From Bacteroidota bacterium (lineage in GTDB: Bacteria > Bacteroidota > Bacteroidia > NS11-12g > UBA955): a DNA stretch of 7,463 bases. Shown here piece by piece: positions 1 to 5,975 of this stretch (the first letter of the stretch is position 1; each line of letters opens with the position of its first letter). The DNA lies in assembly GCA_947450015.1 (NCBI GenBank), contig CANFUB010000121.1, forward strand, positions 1 through 7,463, given 5' to 3'. Both the position numbers and the translations under genes were made by a program. A model generated the notes under the pieces. That model saw only the letters and a program-made list of their open reading frames with translations. It searched no databases and was not told the DNA's origin.

Positions 1-665
1 GAAGTATAAAATGTTTGTGCTTTCCAGTCGCTGCCTGTTTTAGCAACGGTATTATTTTTGGCATCTTTAAAAACGGCAACCAATCCACCATCGCCTGGGT
101 GATAGGCAAAACCGCCATTCAGCTCCGAACCAAGTCCCAAATGCTCTTCCCAATCAATCAATTGAAATGCAATTATAAAAGGCCGTTTTACTTTGAAACG
201 CACCACACTCGAGTTGAATTGGGTATACGGTACCTTGTCTTTTCCAACAGGCACCCCATTAATGTACAATTCAAAATAATTATCAGCAAAAATATAGGCG
301 GTTATCAATTCACCTGCAGAATCAATACTGATAACATCAGTACCATCGAGAACGGCAATTGCTGCATTTGCATTGGCATACGTTTTACCAGTGCATACAT
401 TATGTAAATCTGAGGACCAAGGAAATTGCCCATTGCTAAAATTATTGATGGCAGGCACAGTCCATTGCGAACTGTCTTGTGCTTTAATGCTTCCCATGTT
501 AGTGGTTCGGCCACCAGAACAAGTATACAAATTGGATGCGGTGGTTTTTGCAACTCCTTGGGTTACTGATGCACTGCCTTTGTATTGAGCCATTGCGTAA
601 TGAGGAAAGGCCAATACAATTAAGCAAAGGCCTTTTACAAGATAAATAACATTTAGTTTCACCAT
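1..665 (-). CDS. Exported protein of unknown function, 3' end outside window (N-terminal 221 residues)
   Basis: I do not recognise a named family. The frame is open from the ATG at 665-663 to the window edge, so the C-terminus is missing. Residues 1-26 are a clear signal peptide: Lys3, a hydrophobic core around VKGLCLIVLAF, and a probable cut after AMA before Gln27. The mature part begins with a Ser/Thr/Asn-rich stretch with two cysteines (Cys49, Cys91). From about residue 100 to 200 it looks like a beta-rich domain containing ADNYFELYINGVPVG (about 127-141), then FKVKRPFIIAFQLIDWEEH (about 157-175). The 'DN-x-ELYxNG' pattern resembles galactose-binding-like or jelly-roll modules of secreted Bacteroidota proteins; that is analogy, not a firm match. 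The start is supported by the signal peptide and by a one-base stop/start overlap with the YHYH gene (the A of ATG is the last A of its TAA), which suggests translational coupling. A T9SS tail may lie beyond the edge. The coding call is strong; the function is unknown. Confidence 0.85.
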   Translation of the reverse strand, partial: MVKLNVIYLVKGLCLIVLAFPHYAMAQYKGSASVTQGVAKTTASNLYTCSGGRTTNMGSIKAQDSSQWTVPAINNFSNGQFPWSSDLHNVCTGKTYANANAAIAVLDGTDVISIDSAGELITAYIFADNYFELYINGVPVGKDKVPYTQFNSSVVRFKVKRPFIIAFQLIDWEEHLGLGSELNGGFAYHPGDGGLVAVFKDAKNNTVAKTGSDWKAQTFYT

Positions 666-2281
666 TACTGAACCATCAGTTTTTTAGTAATCACTTGGTC
701 TTTGGTTTTTATTTTCACCATGTAAACACCTGTTGCCAAAGTTTTAATATCGATGGTTTCTTTAAAGCCAAGCGTGCTGTACACCATGGCTCCTGTGGCA
801 TTGTAAATAGTAATATTTTCTATGGCTTTTGCTGAAAGGGTGGCTGTTAATTTTAAATTCAATTGGGTATTGGCTGGATTCGGATACATTAAAACACCTA
901 AAGCATCGATGCCAATTTGCGGTACCGACAAAGGCAAATTGCATTGTTTAAAGCCATTGTATTTATTGGTTGTTTTAGTCCCCGAAACATAAAAATTAAA
1001 AGTGTAAACACCTGCAGCTGTCCAACTGTATTCTACAGAATCGGTAACGCCTGCCAAGGTGTAAACCAAGGTATAACCATTGCCTGCTCCATTGGGTTTA
1101 CAGCCCGTAATCACAGCCCCTTTTAAAGGTGTTCCTGCTGGTCGAATGGGTTGTGCATGGGCTTGAGGTATTATTTGCAAAGTAGTATCTTCTGTTACCA
1201 CCCCAACCATATTGCCTATCATATAAGGCGCTGAAGCGGTACCGTGGTAATGGTAAACCCCATTAGCACCCGCATGCCCATGGTTGGCATCGAGTGTTTT
1301 CATGGCCGAACCATCAGGCTCTTGGCTGCCATATATTGCATAGCCATCGAGCGCAAACGCAATCGGCACTATATCGGGTGTGGCTGCATCTAAAAACATG
1401 GGCGCTATGTGGTAATGGTAATCATCGGCCCTACCACAATGACCGCCAAAATTATCTAACTGTCCATCTAAAAATGCATCAACGCCAGTATTGGTATATG
1501 GATTAAAAATAGCCACCCCATTGGCCGCTATGGCCACGGCTCCTCTTAAAAAATGTTTCTGATTGACTGGCACTGGAGTTACTGCTTTCACTGGATTCAA
1601 AGGAATTTGCCATGCATTGGTGCCCGTATAACATTGTGGAATTGGAAACTGTTGTTGCCATCCGGTAATGCCTGTCATCATCTCATGACTAGGTATCCCT
1701 TTCGATTCAACATAAAAATAGGTATTGTCCCAACGGGTGTAAACATTCGGTTTAAACGGTGTAAAGGCCGAATCAACAAACAAAGGATCAGTGGTTGTTG
1801 CCATAACTTGCATCACACGGTTGGTAAAACTGTACAAGGAAAACAAAACACCTGAGGCCAAAATCGGGAACATGTATTTTATTTTTTCGCGATTGATTGA
1901 GCGGTACATAACGAAGCCTAAAACTAACATTAGCATTGCCAAAAACAGACCTCTCATGTCCGACCAAACGAGGCCTTGTTGTGTTTGTTTTCTTTCTGCT
2001 GATAAAGCCCTGTTAAGTTTTAAAATGGCATTTTGTTTTTGTGTTACAAAATTCAAATCATCGACAGATAAATTATCCATTGGAAAATGGATTACTTGGT
2101 GGGCATTGTTTTCAATGTATACCGCATTGTTTTTGCACATTAAAAAGGCACCTTCAACACTTTTTGTTGAACCCTTCAAATGCCATTGTCTTAAAGCAAT
2201 CATTTCATTGTTTATGTTGTGTGCATTTAAAAACATACCATTTAGTATGTAAAATGCCATCATGAGTATTAATTTTTTCAT
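665..2281 (-). CDS. YHYH-domain protein with SHD1-like N-terminal domain, two internal TM helices and T9SS sorting tail
   Basis: This 538-residue protein has an unusual architecture. Residues 1-20 are a signal peptide. Residues about 29-79 look like an SHD1 (SLA1 homology domain 1) module: RQWHLKG start, alternating hydrophobics, then FPMDNLSVDDLNFV. A polar, probably helical linker (about 80-110) leads to two membrane segments at about 111-127 and 137-151. They are separated by a short basic loop (R127, R131, K133, K135), which fits a periplasm-in-periplasm hairpin. Residues about 165-375 are a YHYH domain (the Pfam family named for this motif): GGHCGRADDYHYH with H281 and Y288-H291, the ALDGYAIYG stretch, and a second YHYH at 343-346. 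Residues 375-450 are a linker or beta region. Residues about 460-538 are a T9SS tail with YPNPAN at 466-471 and GVYMVKI at 518-524. The clustered histidines suggest metal binding, but the biochemical role of this family is not established. It starts 12 bp after the upstream phosphoesterase and shares one base with the next gene, so it is co-transcribed. Two membrane helices plus a T9SS tail is contradictory and noteworthy. Confidence 0.92.
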   Translation of the reverse strand: MKKLILMMAFYILNGMFLNAHNINNEMIALRQWHLKGSTKSVEGAFLMCKNNAVYIENNAHQVIHFPMDNLSVDDLNFVTQKQNAILKLNRALSAERKQTQQGLVWSDMRGLFLAMLMLVLGFVMYRSINREKIKYMFPILASGVLFSLYSFTNRVMQVMATTTDPLFVDSAFTPFKPNVYTRWDNTYFYVESKGIPSHEMMTGITGWQQQFPIPQCYTGTNAWQIPLNPVKAVTPVPVNQKHFLRGAVAIAANGVAIFNPYTNTGVDAFLDGQLDNFGGHCGRADDYHYHIAPMFLDAATPDIVPIAFALDGYAIYGSQEPDGSAMKTLDANHGHAGANGVYHYHGTASAPYMIGNMVGVVTEDTTLQIIPQAHAQPIRPAGTPLKGAVITGCKPNGAGNGYTLVYTLAGVTDSVEYSWTAAGVYTFNFYVSGTKTTNKYNGFKQCNLPLSVPQIGIDALGVLMYPNPANTQLNLKLTATLSAKAIENITIYNATGAMVYSTLGFKETIDIKTLATGVYMVKIKTKDQVITKKLMVQ

Positions 2282-2293
2282 GCGTTAATTTTT

Positions 2294-4003
2294 CTATCGT
2301 GTTAAAACTATTTTTCCTTTTTTTATCATGCCACTTTCAATGCTAAATGCATACCAGTATACCCCATTGGCCAACGCTGTACCGTTACCATCATTGCCAT
2401 CCCACACCACTTGAAATTGTCCTGGTGCTAATGTTTCATCATTGATTAAATAGCGTACCAATTGCCCGTTGTTATTATAGACGACTAATTTAATTTTTTC
2501 AGGCGTTTGCACATTAAATTCTATTTTGGTTTCCTTCATAAATGGATTCGGATATACCAATTCATCGGCATAGGCGTTGTTCCAAATAACAGGTACACCA
2601 GTAGAAAGTGAATCGTAACAATTTACTGCACCAATAAAATAGGTGGCCGAAATATCTTTGTTATGACGGGTTGCTGTTTCGCTTTTTGGCAAGTATACGC
2701 GAATGTATTCTGTCTTAACGCCATTCGGACCAACCGTTACACGAATATGGCCCGAGTTGGGTAAAATCTGGCCTTCGAAATAACCATAAGTAGCCGCATA
2801 ATTCGCATTCGAAAAATTGGGATGACTTGGTTGTGGAGTTTCTTGGTATATCATACAGGCCTTGCTTTGCTTACCAAAAAAATGATCGTGCCCATGAAAA
2901 AATATATTCACTTTGTGTTCCTCTAGCAAATCTTTAATCGGCTTGTACCAACCCGGTCGGTTGCTTGCAAAACCAGGTGTGCCATTTAAATTACTGCCGC
3001 CCCACTCATAGCGGTTGGCATATTCTACACCTCCTCTACCATCTGGATCGCCACCAACAATTTGGTGTGAAAACACAAACTTAAATTTTGAATCGCTTTT
3101 TTCTAATGTCTCCTTTAACCAATCGTATTGTGCTTTGCCCAAAGTCCATCGCCATCCATTCAAAGAATCGGGTTTTACTTTGGTGTACCAATAAGGATCA
3201 ATCACTATAAACAAGGCATCGCCCCATTGCCACGCGTAGTAATTTTGACGTTGTCCTACATAGGCTTGGCGACTTGTATCGCCCGTATAAAATGCATCGG
3301 GTGCAGGATTCAAAAAATATTTCTGACGTTCTTGTGTGCCCCATACGGCAATATTATTGGGTGTGTTATTAAGGTTCCATCCCGACTCACCTTCATGATT
3401 GCCCAAAGCAATGAACAAGGGAATAGAATGACAAACGGTTTCGTAATACGAGCGCAGTAAATTACAACGAAAAGGAATGGTATCGCGTGGCACCACTTTG
3501 GCAGGGGTTCGCAATTTATCGGTCATTAAAAAATCACCTAAATCAATCATAAAATCGGGGGCATCTTCTAATTGATTTTTTAAGCAACGCAGATACACGG
3601 CAGTATCACTTTGTTCATCCAAATGTGGATCGGCTTGCACCACAAATGTAAAGGTTTCGCCTTTTGGACGGGCCGTGTGAAAGGTATGCTCCGATTGTGT
3701 TTTAAAATTTACAGCCGAAGGTAAACGGTAACACAATCTATAAAAATATTTTGTATTGGCAGTCAATCCACCGACCACAATTTCGGCAGGGGCGCCCTTT
3801 GCAAATACTTGCCAAGCTGTTTGATTAGAGAATGTGCCAGCAGTGGTGCCATACTGCACACTGGCTTCGGTGGTGGTATCAAAAAAGGCTTTGAGGGTAA
3901 TGCTTTTATCGGTTGGTCGACCTAATATTTCTGCGCGTTTAATGGTTTGTGACGAAGCATTAAAAGCAATCAAAGTAAATAAAAACGTAAAAAATAATTT
4001 CAT
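2294..4003 (-). CDS. Secreted metallophosphoesterase, purple acid phosphatase-like, with FlgD-like/T9SS C-terminal domain
   Basis: This 569-residue protein is a calcineurin-like metallophosphoesterase expected to hydrolyse phosphoesters outside the cytoplasm using a two-metal centre. Residues 1-19 are a signal peptide (cut near ASS before Gln19). Residues about 22-112 form the fibronectin-III-like N-terminal domain of purple acid phosphatases (LGRPT at 27-31, then the TKYFYRL strand). The catalytic domain at about 117-380 shows D125-x-H127, G156-D157, the G201-N202-H203-E204 motif, H313 and G371-H372-D373-H374, so the metal ligands look complete. EWGG (333-336) and NRPGWYKPI (348-356) are shared with the upstream paralogue. 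A beta region including GHIRVTVG (418-425) follows. The C-terminal 90 residues begin with YPNPF (484-488), contain VWDGNDGNG and end GVYWYAF...KIVLTR, which fits the FlgD-like form of the T9SS type A sorting domain. The gene lies 11 bp after the paralogue and 12 bp before the YHYH gene. The substrate (monoester or diester) cannot be read from sequence. The stop codon is TAG. Confidence 0.93.
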   Translation of the reverse strand: MKLFFTFLFTLIAFNASSQTIKRAEILGRPTDKSITLKAFFDTTTEASVQYGTTAGTFSNQTAWQVFAKGAPAEIVVGGLTANTKYFYRLCYRLPSAVNFKTQSEHTFHTARPKGETFTFVVQADPHLDEQSDTAVYLRCLKNQLEDAPDFMIDLGDFLMTDKLRTPAKVVPRDTIPFRCNLLRSYYETVCHSIPLFIALGNHEGESGWNLNNTPNNIAVWGTQERQKYFLNPAPDAFYTGDTSRQAYVGQRQNYYAWQWGDALFIVIDPYWYTKVKPDSLNGWRWTLGKAQYDWLKETLEKSDSKFKFVFSHQIVGGDPDGRGGVEYANRYEWGGSNLNGTPGFASNRPGWYKPIKDLLEEHKVNIFFHGHDHFFGKQSKACMIYQETPQPSHPNFSNANYAATYGYFEGQILPNSGHIRVTVGPNGVKTEYIRVYLPKSETATRHNKDISATYFIGAVNCYDSLSTGVPVIWNNAYADELVYPNPFMKETKIEFNVQTPEKIKLVVYNNNGQLVRYLINDETLAPGQFQVVWDGNDGNGTALANGVYWYAFSIESGMIKKGKIVLTR

Positions 4004-4014
4004 TGGCGAAAGGC

Positions 4015-5676
4015 TTATGGATGTTGAATGATGATTTTTTGAGTATACTGTTTATTGTTTGCTGAAGCTTTTAAAATATAGATACCTGCACTTAAATTTT
4101 TAACGTCAATTTCATTGTAAGTGCTCGTTAAAACAGTTTGTCCAACTGCATTTTGGAGACTGATAAAACAAGTGGTATTAGGCTCACCAAAGTCTACTAA
4201 CAATCGCTCATTGGCAGGATTCGGAAACACCTTCAACGCACTAACAGTTGATTGGGTTTGAATAACAGAACTCGCACAAGTACCTATGGTGTAAGAGAAA
4301 GCAATCTCACCATTGTGGTGTTTACCACTTAAAGTATCTGCGGGCAAATACACCCTTACATAATCTACTTTAATGCAATCGGAAGCTACCGTCACACGGA
4401 TATGGCCCGAGCCATCTAAAGTATCAGAAGTATAAGCATCGGCATTGGCAAGCTTTCCAATTTGGTAGGTCGAATCGCTTGGCATGGGCACCGCTTGGTA
4501 GGTAATGCCATCCAACACTTCATGTGCAAATACATGGTCGTGCCCTTGGAAAAATATATTCACACCATTGTCCTTGAACAATTGGTGAATCGGCTTGGCC
4601 CATCCTGGTCGCTTGTTTGGAAAATTATAAGTCGTTCCATTTTTACCATCGTATCCACCCCACTCAAAAAGTTTCGCATTGGTTATGCCACCGCGACCTT
4701 GTCCACGAATATGGTGCGCAAAAACAAATTTGTATTTCGCAGTGCTATTTTCTAAAGTGCTTTTAAGCCAATCGTATTGCGGCTTGCCCAGCGACCAATC
4801 CCAATTGGTGGGTTTGGCAGAAGTATCACACTCATCGCGGTATACATCTAGAACGATGAATTGCGCATCACCCCAGGTCCATGCATAATAATTTTCCGGA
4901 TTGCCTATGCCCCATGGTTCATTGTCGGTATTGCCCGAATAAAAACCATTGGGATACGGATTGGGATAATAAAACTTGCGCCATTGTGTGCCCCAAATGG
5001 CCAAATTATTCGGTGGTGTTTTGGCCATGTAATAATCGTTTTCACCTTCATGGTTGCCAAGGCAAACATAAAAAGGAATGGAGTGCGCAATGCTACCAAT
5101 AAACGGACGGTAATCTTTGTGCAAGGCATCTAAGTCGGCCGAAGTGATTGTATTCGGATAATGGTCGTCACCAAAAATATCACCCAATGACAACATAAAA
5201 TCTGGTTTGTCTTTGGCTTGGTTATTTAAACACAATTGGTAAATGCTCTTCACCCCTTTTTTATCATACAAATGTTCATCGGCTTCGATGGTGAAAGTAT
5301 AAGTGCTGCCTTTGGCCCTTTGGGTATGAAAACCATATTCGCGACTGGCTAAAAAGTTGGAATTATTGGTTAAATGGTATTGTATTCGGTAATAGTATTG
5401 GGTATTTGGAAACAAATTGTTCAAATCGATTTCACTGGGCGTATTGGCCACATTGTTAAATGTTTTGGTACTGTGCAAATAAGTGCCCGATTGGGTGCCG
5501 TATTCAACATAAAACACTACCGCCTGGCTAAATAAAATACTGGCCGTGATAGACGTATCTGTCGGTCGGCCGAGGATAATATTTTCTGTTTGACCATTCG
5601 CTAATTTAGGACCGAAGATTAGTAAGAGCGTAAAGAATAAATTTTTTAGAGAAAAGAATTGTAGCGCTTTTTGCAT
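4015..5676 (-). CDS. Secreted metallophosphoesterase, purple acid phosphatase-like, with short T9SS sorting tail (first gene of operon)
   Basis: This 553-residue protein is a paralogue of the next gene and is predicted to be an extracytoplasmic phosphoesterase. The signal peptide covers about residues 1-28 (FFTLLLIFG core, cut near ANG before Gln29). The fibronectin-III-like N-terminal domain is at about 31-118 (LGRPT at 35-39; NTQYYYRIQY). The calcineurin-like catalytic domain, about 126-385, carries D133-x-H135, G165-D166, GNHEGE at 207-212, H321-H322 and G378-H379-D380-H381; no metal ligand is obviously lost. EWGG (338-341) and NKRPGWAKPI (354-363) match the downstream paralogue. The tail, about 478-553, is a compact Por-secretion type with VFPNPANERL at 483-492 and LSAGIYILK at about 528-536, unlike the FlgD-like tail of its neighbour. 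The start is well fixed: an in-frame TAA lies a few codons upstream, and a signal peptide follows the ATG directly. A candidate promoter and an inverted repeat lie upstream. The substrate is unknown. Confidence 0.93.
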   Translation of the reverse strand: MQKALQFFSLKNLFFTLLLIFGPKLANGQTENIILGRPTDTSITASILFSQAVVFYVEYGTQSGTYLHSTKTFNNVANTPSEIDLNNLFPNTQYYYRIQYHLTNNSNFLASREYGFHTQRAKGSTYTFTIEADEHLYDKKGVKSIYQLCLNNQAKDKPDFMLSLGDIFGDDHYPNTITSADLDALHKDYRPFIGSIAHSIPFYVCLGNHEGENDYYMAKTPPNNLAIWGTQWRKFYYPNPYPNGFYSGNTDNEPWGIGNPENYYAWTWGDAQFIVLDVYRDECDTSAKPTNWDWSLGKPQYDWLKSTLENSTAKYKFVFAHHIRGQGRGGITNAKLFEWGGYDGKNGTTYNFPNKRPGWAKPIHQLFKDNGVNIFFQGHDHVFAHEVLDGITYQAVPMPSDSTYQIGKLANADAYTSDTLDGSGHIRVTVASDCIKVDYVRVYLPADTLSGKHHNGEIAFSYTIGTCASSVIQTQSTVSALKVFPNPANERLLVDFGEPNTTCFISLQNAVGQTVLTSTYNEIDVKNLSAGIYILKASANNKQYTQKIIIQHP

Positions 5677-5689
5677 AGAGGGTGTTTAA

Positions 5690-5697
5690 CAAATTTA
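5690..5697 (-). promoter_or_regulatory. Candidate Bacteroidetes -7 element for the phosphoesterase operon
   Basis: Read on the minus strand the site is TAAATTTG, an exact match to the Bacteroidetes -7 consensus TAnnTTTG, ending 13 bp before the ATG at 5676. No TTG at the usual -33 distance is visible. The expected 5' leader would be under about 10 nt. In DNA this AT-rich a chance match is possible. Confidence 0.4.
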
Positions 5698-5718
5698 AAT
5701 ATTAGAATCTATTATTTT

Positions 5719-5745
5719 CCTTTTGACTTCAGAAATTACAAAAGG
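5719..5745. repeat. Perfect 7-bp inverted repeat upstream of the phosphoesterase operon (operator candidate)
   Basis: CCTTTTG at 5719-5725 and its exact complement CAAAAGG at 5739-5745 are separated by 13 bp. The repeat covers the region where the -33 contact of the predicted minus-strand promoter should lie and sits upstream of its start point, so it would act as DNA rather than as an RNA hairpin. The binding protein is unknown. Confidence 0.4.
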
Positions 5746-5820
5746 TTTAATGCCGTTATAATTTTTTTTAAAAATATTTCAAACGAATAAAAAAAACCTT
5801 CAATTAATAAAAAACTGAAT

Positions 5821-5847
5821 GGTAAGTTTCTGAATTTTAAATTTACC
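5821..5847. repeat. Near-perfect 9-bp inverted repeat in the divergent intergenic region
   Basis: GGTAAGTTT at 5821-5829 pairs with AAATTTACC at 5839-5847, with one G-T wobble and a 9-nt loop. It is AT-rich and lies in the middle of the intergenic region, with no gene ending nearby, so a terminator role is unlikely. It may be an operator or simply chance in AT-rich DNA. Confidence 0.25.
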
Positions 5848-5881
5848 AAATAAAAAACAAGGCTTTCATCGAAAAATATTT

Positions 5882-5897
5882 TTGAGTTTATACTCAA
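5882..5897. promoter_or_regulatory. Candidate Crp/Fnr-type operator (TTGAG-N6-CTCAA)
   Basis: TTGAGT-TTAT-ACTCAA is a perfect 6-bp-arm dyad 16 bp long. That is the size and TTGA/TCAA style of Crp/Fnr-family boxes (compare TTGAT-N4-ATCAA for FNR and TGTGA-N6-TCACA for CRP). It lies 78 bp upstream of the adjacent Crp/Fnr-like gene. Assigning it to that regulator is inference. Confidence 0.45.
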
Positions 5898-5906
5898 GTA
5901 CTTAAT

Positions 5907-5918
5907 TTGAAAGCTCAA
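5907..5918. promoter_or_regulatory. Second TTGA...TCAA dyad, possible operator
   Basis: TTGA-AAGC-TCAA has 4-bp arms with a 4-bp spacer. Its centre lies 23 bp from the centre of the perfect dyad at 5882-5897, about two helical turns, as expected for tandem operator sites on one face of the DNA. It is weak alone; the support comes from the arrangement. Confidence 0.28.
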
Positions 5919-5939
5919 TCACCCTAAGTATATAAAGCC

Positions 5940-5947
5940 TATTTTTG
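5940..5947 (+). promoter_or_regulatory. Candidate -7 element for the Crp/Fnr-like gene
   Basis: TATTTTTG matches TAnnTTTG exactly and ends 28 bp before the ATG at 5976, leaving a leader of about 20 nt. No TTG is present at the usual -33 distance. The same octamer also occurs at 5877-5884, farther from the gene and running into the perfect TTGAG dyad, so an upstream second promoter is possible. Confidence 0.4.
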
Positions 5948-5961
5948 AACTAATCGTGCAA
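5945..5961. promoter_or_regulatory. Imperfect TTGAAC...GTGCAA dyad over the regulator's start region
   Basis: TTGAAC and GTGCAA flank a 5-bp spacer; the arms are complementary except for one position. The site overlaps the end of the candidate -7 element and the expected transcription start, where a bound dimer would block transcription. This is consistent with autoregulation but not proven. Confidence 0.25.
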
Positions 5962-5975
5962 ATTTTTAACATACA

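Larger units (their letters stand above)
1..5676 (-). other. Likely four-gene operon: two phosphoesterases, YHYH protein, unknown exported protein
   Basis: The four minus-strand genes are separated by 11 bp, 12 bp and a one-base stop/start overlap, with no room for independent promoters or terminators between them. All four products carry signal peptides, and the three complete ones end in T9SS-type tails. The set therefore behaves as one envelope or surface module read from the divergent intergenic region. The left end of the operon is outside the window. Co-transcription is inferred from spacing. Confidence 0.8.
5677..5975. other. Divergent intergenic region, 299 bp, very AT-rich
   Basis: No credible gene is present; the 60-codon open frame at 5736-5918 on the minus strand is low-complexity and rich in Phe, Leu and Lys. 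The region separates the leftward phosphoesterase operon from the rightward regulator and holds the candidate promoters and inverted repeats listed separately. Homopolymer A and T runs suggest bent DNA. Confidence 0.7.

Noticed and set aside
15..407. 130-codon open frame on the plus strand at the left edge
   Set aside because: It is antisense to the partial exported protein, whose frame carries a signal peptide and coherent beta-strand pattern and is coupled to the upstream gene.
1791..2252. 153-codon open frame on the plus strand
   Set aside because: It is fully antisense to the YHYH gene, and its product is rich in Cys and Phe with no domain. The minus-strand frame has a signal peptide, known motifs and operon context.
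2282..2293. Possible internal promoter or terminator between operon genes
   Set aside because: The gap is 12 bp with no inverted repeat, and the same holds for 4004-4014; both are too short for independent signals.
5821..5847. Stem-loop considered as a transcription terminator
   Set aside because: No gene ends nearby in either direction, and the stem is AT-rich with a wobble. It is kept only as a weak inverted repeat.
5736..5918. 60-codon open frame on the minus strand in the intergenic region
   Set aside because: It is low-complexity Phe/Leu/Lys/Ile sequence of AT-rich origin, and it covers the candidate operators.
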